Positions 10,120 through 18,073 of a DNA stretch of 64,000 nucleotides are shown here, in pieces. Numbering within the stretch: the stretch's first letter is position 1; every line of letters begins with the position of its first letter. The stretch comes from Streptomyces tailanensis (lineage in GTDB: Bacteria; Actinomycetota; Actinomycetes; Streptomycetales; Streptomycetaceae): positions 1 through 64,000 of the forward strand of contig NZ_VTHJ01000004.1 of assembly GCF_008386495.1 (NCBI RefSeq), given 5' to 3'. The translations under genes were made by a program, and so were the position numbers. The notes beneath the pieces are model-generated. The model was not told where the DNA came from, made no database searches, and saw only the letters and a program-made list of their open reading frames with translations.

Positions 10120-11637
10120 ATGCAGCAGCCCCCGCCTCCACCCTCCGAGCCACCCCGTGGCCATGGCCCCGCAAACAGCCACTGGGACGGCAGCGGAGGC
10201 GGCCACGGCCCCAGAGACGGGCACGGCCACAGCTTCGGCGACGGGCAGGGCCACGGCCCCAGAGACGGGCACGGCCACAGCTTCGGCGACGGGCAGGGCC
10301 ACGGCCCCGGGGACGGGCACGGCCAAGGCCCGCCCTCCGGGGGTGGACACGGCCACTCACACGGCCACGGCCCTGCCGCCCCCGTTTCGCAGCATCTGCG
10401 CAAGGTCATCGCGGCGGTACTCATCCCCTTCGCGACCGCGGTCGTCGTGGGTCTGGTCGTGCTCTGGCCCGGAGGTGCCCCGCCGCACGAGCGCACCGGG
10501 GTGGGCTTCGACCGACAGACGCAGTCAGCCACGGTCACCAAGATCGAAGAGGTCGACTGCTCCTCGGTGAACGCCTCGGGCGTCCCCCCGACCGGCGACA
10601 CGTCCACCGCCGAGGGCTCGTCCGCCCAGCAACAGGCGAACGGCACCTGCAAGAAGGCGACGATCCGGGTCGACACCGGCAATGACAAGGGCCGTACGTT
10701 CACGGAGATCGTTCAGCCGGACCAGTCACGGCAGTTGGATCAGGGCCAGGAGGTCGTGGTCGCGTACGAACCCGCCGCGCCCAAGGACCTGCAGTACTCG
10801 GTCACCGATGTGAACCGGCGGTTCCCGATGGCGCTGCTCGCCGGGATCTTCGCGCTCGCCGTCGTGGTGGTGGGCCGGCTGCGCGGGGTCATGGCGCTGG
10901 TCGCACTGGCGATCAGCTTCCTGGTGCTGACCTTCTTCATCCTGCCGGCCATCCTCCAGGGCTCGAACCCGCTGGTCGTGGCGGTGGTCGGAGCGAGCGC
11001 CATCATGCTGACCGCGCTCTATATGTGCCATGGCCTCTCGGCCCGCACCTCGGTCGCGGCGCTCGGCACGCTGATCTCGCTGCTGCTGATCGGCGTGCTG
11101 GGCTCGGGGTTCATCGGCTGGGCCAGCCTGACCGGCAACACGGACGACAACACCGGCCTGATCCACGGTCTGTACCCGGACATCGACATGAGCGGTCTGC
11201 TGCTCGCGGGCGTCATCATCGGTTCCCTCGGTGTGCTCGACGATGTGACGGTCACCCAGACGTCGGCGGTCTGGGAGCTGCACGCGGCCAATCCGTCGAT
11301 GGGCTGGCGCGGGCTGTACCGCGCGGCCATCCGGATCGGCCGGGACCACATCGCGTCGGTGGTCAACACCCTCGTCCTGGCCTACGCGGGTGCCGCGCTG
11401 CCGCTGCTGCTGCTCTTCTCGATCGCGCAGAGCAGCGTGGGCACGGTCGCCAACAGCGAGCTCGTCGCCGAGGAGATCGTGCGCACGCTCGTCGGTTCGA
11501 TCGGTCTGGTCGCTTCGGTGCCGGTGACCACCGCGCTGGCCGCCCTGGTCGTCTCCGCCGACCGACCAGGCACCCCGGCGACGGAGCCGGCGCCCGCTCC
11601 GGCGCGCGCCGGGAGGGGCCGCCGCCGCAAGCGCTGA
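10120..11637 (+). CDS. YibE/F-family membrane protein with a His/Gly-rich N-terminus
   Basis: About 505 residues. The first 90 residues are Gly/His/Pro-rich with two exact 16-residue repeats (GHGPRDGHGHSFGDGQ) and a final GHGHSHGHG; such a segment can bind divalent metals. A membrane helix follows (VIAAVLIPFATAVVVGLVVLWP), then an extracytoplasmic domain of about 100 residues. After it come at least seven hydrophobic helices typical of the YibE/F family (e.g. LAGIFALAVVVVGRLRGVMALVALAISFLVLTF, split by loops). Family function is unknown. Start uncertain: ATG 10120 or GTG 10111, neither with a clear ribosome binding site. Transcribed divergently from thiC. Confidence 0.82.
   Translation: MQQPPPPPSEPPRGHGPANSHWDGSGGGHGPRDGHGHSFGDGQGHGPRDGHGHSFGDGQGHGPGDGHGQGPPSGGGHGHSHGHGPAAPVSQHLRKVIAAVLIPFATAVVVGLVVLWPGGAPPHERTGVGFDRQTQSATVTKIEEVDCSSVNASGVPPTGDTSTAEGSSAQQQANGTCKKATIRVDTGNDKGRTFTEIVQPDQSRQLDQGQEVVVAYEPAAPKDLQYSVTDVNRRFPMALLAGIFALAVVVVGRLRGVMALVALAISFLVLTFFILPAILQGSNPLVVAVVGASAIMLTALYMCHGLSARTSVAALGTLISLLLIGVLGSGFIGWASLTGNTDDNTGLIHGLYPDIDMSGLLLAGVIIGSLGVLDDVTVTQTSAVWELHAANPSMGWRGLYRAAIRIGRDHIASVVNTLVLAYAGAALPLLLLFSIAQSSVGTVANSELVAEEIVRTLVGSIGLVASVPVTTALAALVVSADRPGTPATEPAPAPARAGRGRRRKR
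10201..10332 (+). repeat. 48-bp tandem repeat in the YibE/F gene
   Basis: Two identical 48-base units (10201-10248 and 10249-10296) followed by a diverging partial third copy to 10332. The unit is a multiple of three and encodes GHGPRDGHGHSFGDGQ, so copy-number change would keep the frame. Confidence 0.85.
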
Positions 11638-11667
11638 AGCGTTACGGCACCCCCGGCGGCGTACGGC

Positions 11668-12105
11668 TCATCCCGTGCTCTGCTCCTCCGCCAGGATGCG
11701 GTCCAGCGCCTCGTCGAGCAGCGTGTCGAAGTCGGCGAGGGAACGCTCCTGCCCCAGCGGCACGAGCTTGTCGGTCCGGTCCAGGAAGGCCACGAGCGGC
11801 GCCGTGCCGACCCGGAACAGTGCCTGGTCGCTGCCCACCTGAAGCCGGATCAGGACCTCGCCGAACGTCTCCGGGTCGGCGGGGGCGATGTGCACGTCCC
11901 CGTCCCCGCACGGCCGTCCCACGCCGTCGATGAGCAGCTCCCGGCCGAACGCCCAGGTCACGGGAGCGTCGCCGGGCAGGTGGAAGGTCAGCCGTACGGC
12001 ATAGGGATCACAGGTCTCGTAACGCAGCTCCACCGGAATGCGGAAAGAGAGCTCTTCGGACACGAGGAAGCTCATCATGACCTCTGCCTGTACCGACTCG
12101 CGCAT
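11668..12105 (-). CDS. ssgA: Sporulation and cell-division regulator SsgA
   Basis: A 145-residue SsgA-like protein (SALP), unique to sporulating actinomycetes. SsgA activates sporulation-specific septation by helping to position SsgB and FtsZ. The full-length match includes the characteristic ESVQAEVMMSFLVSEEL, PYAVRLTFHLPGD and VTWAFGRELL segments and a C-terminal FLDRTDKLVPLGQE, which fit SsgA rather than the other SALPs as I remember them. S. coelicolor SsgA is slightly shorter. The IclR-type gene directly upstream on the same strand is the known activator SsgR, which supports the assignment. The 99-base gap between the two holds the ssgA promoter. Confidence 0.93.
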   Translation of the reverse strand: MRESVQAEVMMSFLVSEELSFRIPVELRYETCDPYAVRLTFHLPGDAPVTWAFGRELLIDGVGRPCGDGDVHIAPADPETFGEVLIRLQVGSDQALFRVGTAPLVAFLDRTDKLVPLGQERSLADFDTLLDEALDRILAEEQSTG

Positions 12106-12204
12106 CGCTTTACCCCGCCATGTTGGTCGAGTAGCCAGGAATCATCCGCCTGACACTGCTGGAAGTTTGCTTAACGTGCGCGGGAGATCACAAGGAGTGA
12201 TTTT

Positions 12205-13362
12205 TCAGATGCTGATAGAGATCGCTAGTGTCCCTAGCAGCTTTCCGACCTCGGCCTGCAACTGATGCGCCGCGGGCAGCAGCCGGTCGGCCTGGTGCAC
12301 GGGCAGCGAGATGGCAAGGGTCCCCGCCGTCGTCCCTGCGGTGATGGGGATCGCGGCGCAGGCCGTCCCCAGGGCGTACTCCTGCCGCTCGACGACCGGT
12401 TCCATCCGTCCGATCCGGTCCAGGCGCCGTAGCAGGGTCTCTTTGTCACGCACCGTGTACGGAGTGATCGACTGCACGGGGTAGCGGTCCAGGTGGTCGC
12501 GGCGGGCCTCGTCGCCGAGCTGGGAGAGCAGGCACTGTCCGACGGCGTGGGCGTGCCCGGTCTCCCGGAAGTCGGCCCACTCCTCGACCGCCGGGTTGTT
12601 CGGGCTGTCGGCGACGCAGAGGACGTCGATCTCGCCGTCCCGGTAGACCGCGTAGTAGACGGGTGCGCCGATGGTGTCCCGCCAGTGCGCAAGGGTCTCG
12701 CTCACCGTGCTGCGACGTTTCTCCTGCGCTCCGCTGCTGCTCAGCCGCTCGGCTGCCTCACCGAGGAAGAACAGCCCCTTCTCCCGGCGCAGATAGCCCT
12801 CGTGCACCAGTGTGCGCAGCAGGTGGTAGGCCGTGGGCAGTGCGAGCCCGGCGTCCCGCGCCAACTGTTTGGCGGGCGCCCCGTGTCCTCGCTCGGCGAC
12901 GGCCTCCAGCAGCCGCATGGCCCGCTGTACGGAGCCGATGAGAGTGCCGGAGTGCGATTCCGGCGGGGCCGCCGGAGCCGGGATGCGCGCCCCCCGCCCC
13001 GATCCGTGCGAGTGCGGGGGGACGGATCGGCGGGTATCAGGGGGTACCGGTCGGACGAGGCGGGTCGCCGTAGCCGTGGGCGGTTCTGCGGGCCGGCCGG
13101 CCTCTTCGCCTGGTGACGTGCGCGGCTGTGCCGGGGGAGCCGGGGCCTTCGAGGGGCCCGTACGCGGCGTTGCGGGCGGGGCTTGGGTCTGCCCGGCTCG
13201 GGTGCGCGGCTGCTCGGGGGCGCCGACCGCCGGTGTGGATCGAGGACTCGGTTGTGATCGAGGGCCCGGTTGCGGGGGAGGAACAGCGCTCTGTGTCGCT
13301 CGGGAGCGCGGCTGGGAGGGCGGGAAGAGTGGTTCTGCGGGTGCGGTGTCAGCCGTGGCCAA
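12205..13362 (-). CDS. ssgR: IclR-family activator of ssgA, with a long Pro-rich N-terminal extension
   Basis: The last 247 codons encode a standard IclR regulator: winged HTH (LIGSVQRAMRLLEAVAERGHGAPAKQLARDAGLALPTAYHLLRTL, in parts) followed by an effector domain with VYYAVYRDGEIDVLCVAD and ALGTACAAIPI. SsgR is the direct activator of ssgA in S. coelicolor, and the adjacent location fits. The frame is open for about 138 more codons upstream, encoding Pro/Ala/Thr/Arg-rich low-complexity sequence. The TTG at 13362 has GGGAG six bases upstream and is the longest start; a start just before the HTH would give a protein of the usual size (about 240). The real N-terminus is uncertain. Confidence 0.85.
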   Translation of the reverse strand: MATADTAPAEPLFPPSQPRSRATQSAVPPPQPGPRSQPSPRSTPAVGAPEQPRTRAGQTQAPPATPRTGPSKAPAPPAQPRTSPGEEAGRPAEPPTATATRLVRPVPPDTRRSVPPHSHGSGRGARIPAPAAPPESHSGTLIGSVQRAMRLLEAVAERGHGAPAKQLARDAGLALPTAYHLLRTLVHEGYLRREKGLFFLGEAAERLSSSGAQEKRRSTVSETLAHWRDTIGAPVYYAVYRDGEIDVLCVADSPNNPAVEEWADFRETGHAHAVGQCLLSQLGDEARRDHLDRYPVQSITPYTVRDKETLLRRLDRIGRMEPVVERQEYALGTACAAIPITAGTTAGTLAISLPVHQADRLLPAAHQLQAEVGKLLGTLAISISI

Positions 13363-13595
13363 AGGTCACTCCCGAAGCGCGAGGAGGGCCACCCGTGCGG
13401 GGGACACGGGAGGAGATGCGCCGCCCGCGGGGTCGAGCCCGCGACGAGTGCCCGGACTCTAGCCGCCCGCCACCACTCGCAGACGGCCCCACCGGGAAAC
13501 TTCCCTCTGGCGAGGGAACCTCACGTTCCTGTTACCGTCGCGCCCTGACCGGCCCTCACTCACTCACACCTCAGTTCTTGCCCCATGCTGACGCC

Positions 13596-13808
13596 TCACC
13601 AGTCACCGCTTGACGACGAGCTCGTCGTGAACTTCCGTACGACGTAGATCAGTCCACCGACGAGCGCCACGAAGACGAGCACCTTGAAGAGCAGGCCGAT
13701 CACGAAGCCGACGACATTGGCTATCAGGCCGCCGAACACGACCAGGGCGATGACCGGCACCGCGATCCACTTCACCCACCACGGCATCCCCGCGAAGATC
13801 TCCCGCAT
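13596..13808 (-). CDS. Small membrane protein (DUF5326-like)
   Basis: A 70-residue protein with two adjacent membrane helices (VKWIAVPVIALVVFGGLIANVVGFVIGLLF and KVLVFVALVGGLIYVV), a short amphipathic N-terminus (MREIFAGMPWW) and a Ser-rich tail. Such proteins are conserved in Streptomyces as DUF5326; function unknown. The ATG at 13808 is preceded by AAGGAG. An upstream in-frame start at 13883 would add 25 basic residues and lacks a good ribosome binding site. Confidence 0.8.
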   Translation of the reverse strand: MREIFAGMPWWVKWIAVPVIALVVFGGLIANVVGFVIGLLFKVLVFVALVGGLIYVVRKFTTSSSSSGDW

Positions 13809-13942
13809 CGCCTTGCTCCTTGTGTCTCCACCCGTGGCTCCTCTTCTGAGGCACCGCTTCCGGGTTTTCTGACGTCCTGCCATCGATGCTAGGGCCGCGA
13901 AGGGGCCGTTCGGGGGCTTCGCACCCCTTGTCCGTCCCTGAT

Positions 13943-13959
13943 CGTTCCCCTAGGGAACG
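13943..13959 (-). terminator. Short hairpin after the cupin gene
   Basis: CGTTCCC-CTA-GGGAACG, a perfect 7-bp stem with a 3-base loop, 12 bases beyond the cupin stop. It could also be an operator for the DUF5326 gene that starts 134 bases further on. Confidence 0.4.
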
Positions 13960-13971
13960 CCGAAGCGGACA

Positions 13972-14289
13972 TCAGCCCTCCGGCGGAGAGAACACCACCA
14001 CGACCCGCAGATCCTCGGTGATGTGATGGAACTTGTGGGCGACTCCGGCGGGCACGTACACGACACTGCCGCGTGCCACCTGGGTGGTTTCCAGACCGAC
14101 CGTGAGCGAGGCGCGGCCGCTCACCACGAGGTACACCTCGTCCTGGCGGTGCGGCTGCTGCGGATCGAGCTCCCCGGCGTCGAGCGCGTACAGACCGACC
14201 GACATGTTCCGCTCGCGCAGGAACTGCAGGTAGGCGCCGTCATTGGCGGCGCGTTCCGCCTCCAGCTCAGCCAACCGGAATGCCTTCAT
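13972..14289 (-). CDS. Small cupin-domain protein
   Basis: A 105-residue single-domain cupin. The core pattern is QPHRQDEVYLVVSGRASLTVG (cupin motif 1) followed by GSVVYVPAGVAHKFHHI (motif 2, with the second set of histidines). The residues suggest a metal-binding beta-barrel. Substrate and role are unknown. It is divergent from the holin-like gene at 14347, with only 57 bases between the two starts. Confidence 0.82.
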   Translation of the reverse strand: MKAFRLAELEAERAANDGAYLQFLRERNMSVGLYALDAGELDPQQPHRQDEVYLVVSGRASLTVGLETTQVARGSVVYVPAGVAHKFHHITEDLRVVVVFSPPEG

Positions 14290-14346
14290 CGACTTAGTCC
14301 GCCTTGCCCGTACTAGTAACCGATCTCGTCTGCCACGATCAGACAC

Positions 14347-14724
14347 ATGAAGAATTTCGTAGTCAAGACGATCGCCAACGCCGGCGCCCTCGCGGTCGCC
14401 GTGTGGGTGCTCGACAAGATCACGCTGACCGGGGACAGCACGGGCAAGAAGGTCGGCACACTGCTGCTGGTCGCGCTCGTCTTCGGCCTGGTGAACGTCG
14501 TGGTCAAGCCGCTCGTGAAGCTGCTCACCCTCCCCCTGTTCATCCTGACGCTCGGCCTGTTCACGCTGGTGGTGAACGCCCTGATGCTGCTGCTCACCTC
14601 GTGGGTGGCCGACAAGCTCGACCTGAGTTTCCACGTGGACGGCTTCTGGACCGCCGTCCTGGGCGGCCTGATTATCTCGATCGTCTCCTGGGCACTCCAC
14701 CTCGTCCTGCCCGACGGGGACTGA
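14347..14724 (+). CDS. Holin-4-superfamily (YvlD-like) membrane protein
   Basis: A 125-residue protein with four hydrophobic segments and the family pattern NVVVKPLVKLLTLPLFILTLGLFTLVVNALML. This matches the Phage_holin_4_2 / YvlD family of bacterial chromosomal proteins, which are not phage genes despite the name. Function unknown. It is followed nine bases later by ptpA and probably cotranscribed with it. Confidence 0.85.
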   Translation: MKNFVVKTIANAGALAVAVWVLDKITLTGDSTGKKVGTLLLVALVFGLVNVVVKPLVKLLTLPLFILTLGLFTLVVNALMLLLTSWVADKLDLSFHVDGFWTAVLGGLIISIVSWALHLVLPDGD

Positions 14725-14733
14725 GGCTCCGAG

Positions 14734-15225
14734 ATGACCTACCGCGTCTGCTTCGTCTGCACCGGCAACATCTGCCGCTCCCCGATGGCCGAGTCGGTCT
14801 TCCGCGCCCGTATGGAGGAGGCCGGGCTCGACGGCCTGGTCGAGGTCGACAGCGCGGGCACGGGCGGCTGGCACGAGGGTGACCCCGCCGATCCGCGCAC
14901 CGTCTCCGTCCTGGAGGCGAACGGCTACGGCAGCATCCACGCCGCCCGGCAGTTCCAGGCTTCCTGGTTCTCCCGCCTCGACCTCGTGATCGCCCTCGAC
15001 GCCGACCACGTCAAGGCGCTGCGCCGCCTCGCGCCCACCACCGCGGACGTGGAGAAGATCCGCCTTCTGCGTTCCTACGACCCCGCGGCAGGCGACGACC
15101 TCGACGTTCCGGACCCGTACTACGGGGGCATGGATGGCTTCGAGGAGTGCCTGGCACTCGTGGAGTCCGCGAGTCCCGGCCTGCTCACCGCCATACGCGA
15201 GCAGGTGGAGGGACGGGTCGCATGA
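14734..15225 (+). CDS. ptpA: Low-molecular-weight protein tyrosine phosphatase
   Basis: A 163-residue LMW-PTPase. The phosphate loop CTGNICRS (C9 to R15, the CX5R motif) is at the N-terminus and the general-acid aspartate is in DVPDPYYGG near residue 128. The protein is cytosolic. The S. coelicolor homologue PtpA dephosphorylates tyrosine and influences secondary metabolism. Its stop codon overlaps the ATG of the next gene (ATGA at 15222-15225), which indicates translational coupling. Confidence 0.95.
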   Translation: MTYRVCFVCTGNICRSPMAESVFRARMEEAGLDGLVEVDSAGTGGWHEGDPADPRTVSVLEANGYGSIHAARQFQASWFSRLDLVIALDADHVKALRRLAPTTADVEKIRLLRSYDPAAGDDLDVPDPYYGGMDGFEECLALVESASPGLLTAIREQVEGRVA

Positions 15226-16367
15226 GCGCGGAGAGCCCCACTTCGAACCCCGGTGACGGCACGCGCGCGGTGCGGGCCGGGTTGCCCGAGCCCGTCAAGC
15301 ACGAGCCGACCTTGCCCGGGCCGGTCTTCGCCGCCCACTACCACCTGCCCGGCGACCCCACCGGACCGTACGTCTACGGACGCGACCAGAACCCCACCTG
15401 GACCCTCCTCGAACGCGCCATCGGCGAACTGGAGGCGCCCAGGCAGGACGACGTCGAGACGCTCGTCTTCGCCTCCGGCATGGCCGCCATCTCGGCCGTC
15501 CTCTTCTCCCAGCTGCGCACCGGCGACGTCCTCGTCCTGCCCAGCGAGGGCTACAACGTGCTGCCCCTGGCAGGCGAGCAGCTGCGGTCGTACGGCGTTG
15601 AGGTACGCAGCGCCCCGACGGGCGGCGACGCCCAGCTCGACGTTCTCGACGGCGCCAAGCTGCTGTGGCTGGAGACGCCCTCCAATCCGGGGCTCGACGT
15701 GTGCGATGTACGGCGGCTCTGCGAGGCGGCACGTGCGCGTGGATGTCTCGTCGCCGTCGACAACACCCTGGCTACGCCGCTCGGGCAGCGGCCGCTGGAA
15801 CTGGGCGCCGACTTCGCGGTGGCCAGCGGCACCAAGCAGCTGACCGGGCACGGGGACGTCCTGCTCGGGTACGTCGTCGGGCGCGATGCTGCCGCGATGG
15901 AGGCCGTACGACGCTGGCGCAAGATCGTCGGAGCGATTCCGGGGCCGATGGAGGCCTGGCTCGCGCACCGCTCGCTCGCCACGCTCCAGCTGCGGGCCGA
16001 CCGGCAGAGCGTCAACGCCCTCGCCGTCGCCGAGGCGCTCATGGGATGGCCCGCGGTGACCGGGGTGCGCTATCCGGGGCTGCCCGACGACCCCTCGCAC
16101 AAGATCGCCTCGCAGCAGATGCGGCGCTTCGGGTGCGTGGTGTCGTTCTCGTTGCCCACGCGCGCGTGTGCCGAGCGTTTTCTCGACGCGCTGCGCCTAG
16201 TGGACGACGCGACGAGCTTCGGCGGGGTGCGGTCCACCGCCGAGCGGCGCGGACGGTGGGGAGGCGACGCGGTTCCGGAAGGCTTCATCCGCTTCTCGGC
16301 CGGCGCGGAGGACACCGACGACTTGGTGGCGGATGTGCTGCATGCGCTCTCTGTCGCTACCGACTAG
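15222..16367 (+). CDS. Cystathionine gamma-lyase/synthase-type PLP enzyme
   Basis: A 381-residue member of the Cys/Met-metabolism PLP family. Recognisable are YGRDQNPTW near the N-terminus, ASGMAAISAVL, the LETPSNPGLDV segment, VDNTLATPLGQRPLELGAD and the PLP-lysine segment ASGTKQLTGHGDVLLG. Members cleave or form cystathionine, homocysteine or methionine derivatives; cystathionine gamma-lyase is the likeliest reaction but is not proven by sequence. The start overlaps the ptpA stop, so the two are an operon. A strong terminator follows. Confidence 0.88.
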   Translation: MSAESPTSNPGDGTRAVRAGLPEPVKHEPTLPGPVFAAHYHLPGDPTGPYVYGRDQNPTWTLLERAIGELEAPRQDDVETLVFASGMAAISAVLFSQLRTGDVLVLPSEGYNVLPLAGEQLRSYGVEVRSAPTGGDAQLDVLDGAKLLWLETPSNPGLDVCDVRRLCEAARARGCLVAVDNTLATPLGQRPLELGADFAVASGTKQLTGHGDVLLGYVVGRDAAAMEAVRRWRKIVGAIPGPMEAWLAHRSLATLQLRADRQSVNALAVAEALMGWPAVTGVRYPGLPDDPSHKIASQQMRRFGCVVSFSLPTRACAERFLDALRLVDDATSFGGVRSTAERRGRWGGDAVPEGFIRFSAGAEDTDDLVADVLHALSVATD

Positions 16368-16385
16368 TACTCCGCTACGTACAGC

Positions 16386-16424
16386 GGACGGTCCGAGCCT
16401 CCCCCCTCGTGGCTCGGACCGTCC
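16386..16424 (+). terminator. Terminator of the ptpA operon
   Basis: Perfect 14-bp stem GGACGGTCCGAGCC/GGCTCGGACCGTCC with an 11-base pyrimidine-rich loop, 18 bases after the stop. Confidence 0.85.
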
Positions 16425-16556
16425 CGGTTCCGCGCGCGAAGAACCGCGCGAACAAGGCTAGTTGACTCTGTGTCAGTGTCCAATCACAGTAGCGACAGCG
16501 ACCTATCGACTTATTTATAGTTGGGCGCTCCGGGGGCGGCGAGGGGAGGGGCGACC

Positions 16557-17462
16557 ATGGATCTGGCCTTACTGCGTACGTTCGTGACCGTGCACCGTGC
16601 CGGCTCCTTCACCCGCGCCGCCGCGCTGCTCGGCCTCTCGCAGCCGGCCGTCACCTCGCAGATCCGCGCCCTCGAACGACAGCTGGGCCGTCCCCTCTTC
16701 CTCCGCCAGGCCCGGGGAGTGACCCCGACGACCATCGGCGACGAGCTCGCCCACAAGGCGGCGCCGCATCTCGACGCGCTCGTGGAGATCGCCGAGGCCG
16801 GCCTGGACGGCGACTCCTCCTTACGGACCCTCCATCTCGCCGGTCCACCCGAGTTCACCGCCGAACGAGCCCTGCCCGCCCTCACCGAGCTGACCGGAGA
16901 CGACGGACAGGGCTTCGCGCTGAGAGCGTCCTTCGGAAACGCCGACGAGACTCTCGACGGACTCGCCGCCGGGCACCACGACCTGGCCATCACCACCGCC
17001 CAGCCGCGCGGCACCCTACTCACCGCGACCCCGCTCTGCGACGAGGAACATGTGCTGGTCACCGCCCCGCGCTGGGCCGCGCGCATCGGTCCCGGCAAGC
17101 TGCGCCGCAAGGGAGCGCACACACTGGAGCACTTCCCGGTCGTCGAAGTGCACGAGTCACTGCCGTTCATCTCGCGTTACTGGGCCTCGGTCTTCGACTC
17201 CCGTCCCACAGCCTCCGGCACGGTCGTCGTCCCGGACCTGCGCGCGGTCCTCGCCTGCACGGTCTCAGGGGCGGGCCTGGCCGTGCTGCCCCGCTATCTG
17301 TGTGCCTCCGCCCTGGAACGCGGTGATGTCGTGGCACTCCTCGATCCGCCAGTACCGCCACTGCGGACGTATTTTCTGGTGGTCCGCACCGGCACCCTGG
17401 CCATGCCGCACATCGCGCGGGCCCACGAGTGGCTGCTGCGGTCGGCGGCGGACTGGTCCTGA
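16557..17462 (+). CDS. LysR-family transcriptional regulator with two TTA codons
   Basis: A 301-residue LysR-type regulator. The N-terminal winged HTH is standard (LALLRTFVTVHRAGSFTRAAALLGLSQPAVTSQIRALERQLGRPLF, in parts), followed by a periplasmic-binding-like co-inducer domain. The ATG at 16557 has GAGGGGAGGGG upstream. Leucine codon 5 (16569-16571) and leucine codon 89 (16821-16823) are TTA, so the gene should depend on the bldA tRNA and be translated efficiently only late in growth. The target genes are unknown. The NUDIX gene downstream is separated by a parS site. Confidence 0.93.
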   Translation: MDLALLRTFVTVHRAGSFTRAAALLGLSQPAVTSQIRALERQLGRPLFLRQARGVTPTTIGDELAHKAAPHLDALVEIAEAGLDGDSSLRTLHLAGPPEFTAERALPALTELTGDDGQGFALRASFGNADETLDGLAAGHHDLAITTAQPRGTLLTATPLCDEEHVLVTAPRWAARIGPGKLRRKGAHTLEHFPVVEVHESLPFISRYWASVFDSRPTASGTVVVPDLRAVLACTVSGAGLAVLPRYLCASALERGDVVALLDPPVPPLRTYFLVVRTGTLAMPHIARAHEWLLRSAADWS

Positions 17463-17509
17463 AGCGGCGCCCACCAAAGCGGCGCGCCACACTTCCGTGG
17501 TCGGGCGAT

Positions 17510-17523
17510 GTTTCACGTGGAAC
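17510..17523. promoter_or_regulatory. parS: parS site upstream of the NUDIX gene
   Basis: GTTTCACGTGGAAC, flanked by T and A to make TGTTTCACGTGGAACA. It ends 21 bases before the NUDIX start codon. Confidence 0.87.
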
Positions 17524-17544
17524 ATGTCGGGCCACATTTCTCCC

Positions 17545-18027
17545 ATGACCGTCCGACCCGTGGTCAAGCGCACCGCCCGCGCCGTCCTGCTCGACGGCGA
17601 CGACCTGATCCTGATCAAGCGGACCAAGCCGGGCGTCGATCCCTACTGGCTCACGCCGGGCGGCGGGGTCGAGCCGGAGGACACGACTGTCGTCGACGCG
17701 CTCCACCGCGAGGTGCACGAGGAACTCGGCGCGAAGATCACCGATGTGGTCCCCTGCTTCGTGGACACGGTCGAGCACATCGGCGAGGACGGCGGCGCCA
17801 CGGGCGTAAAGGTCCAGCACTTCTTCGTCTGCCGCCTGGAATCCATGGACCCCGCCAAGCGACACGGCCCCGAGGTGGACGAACCCCAGGGCGAATACGA
17901 GATCGTGCGTGTGCCCTTCACCCGGGTCGGCATCGCCTCCGTCCACCTCGTCCCGCTGTCCCTGCGGCACTACCTGGACGGAAACATCGAGGGCGTACGG
18001 GCGATGCACGCGCCTGACCTGGGATAA
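17545..18027 (+). CDS. NUDIX hydrolase
   Basis: A 160-residue protein with a NUDIX box, GGGVEPEDTTVVDALHREVHEELG (in parts; consensus GX5EX7REUXEEXGU), at about residues 38-61. The acidic REVHEE core needed for Mg2+ binding is intact. NUDIX enzymes hydrolyse nucleoside diphosphates linked to another group; the substrate is unknown. The ATG at 17545 sits just after a parS palindrome that occupies the leader. It is convergent with the flavohaemoprotein-like gene. Confidence 0.88.
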   Translation: MTVRPVVKRTARAVLLDGDDLILIKRTKPGVDPYWLTPGGGVEPEDTTVVDALHREVHEELGAKITDVVPCFVDTVEHIGEDGGATGVKVQHFFVCRLESMDPAKRHGPEVDEPQGEYEIVRVPFTRVGIASVHLVPLSLRHYLDGNIEGVRAMHAPDLG

Positions 18028-18073
18028 CCCCTCACCGGTTGCTGCCGGACCGCTACCCGCGCGGACTTCTCGG

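Noticed and set aside
10201..10332. Tandem repeats considered as a CRISPR array
   Set aside because: Units are adjacent without spacers, in frame, and encode part of a membrane protein.
14626..14644. CACGTG core in the holin-like gene
   Set aside because: The flanking bases do not match parS on either side.
14347..14724. Holin-like protein as a sign of a prophage
   Set aside because: The family is chromosomal and widespread, and no phage genes surround it.
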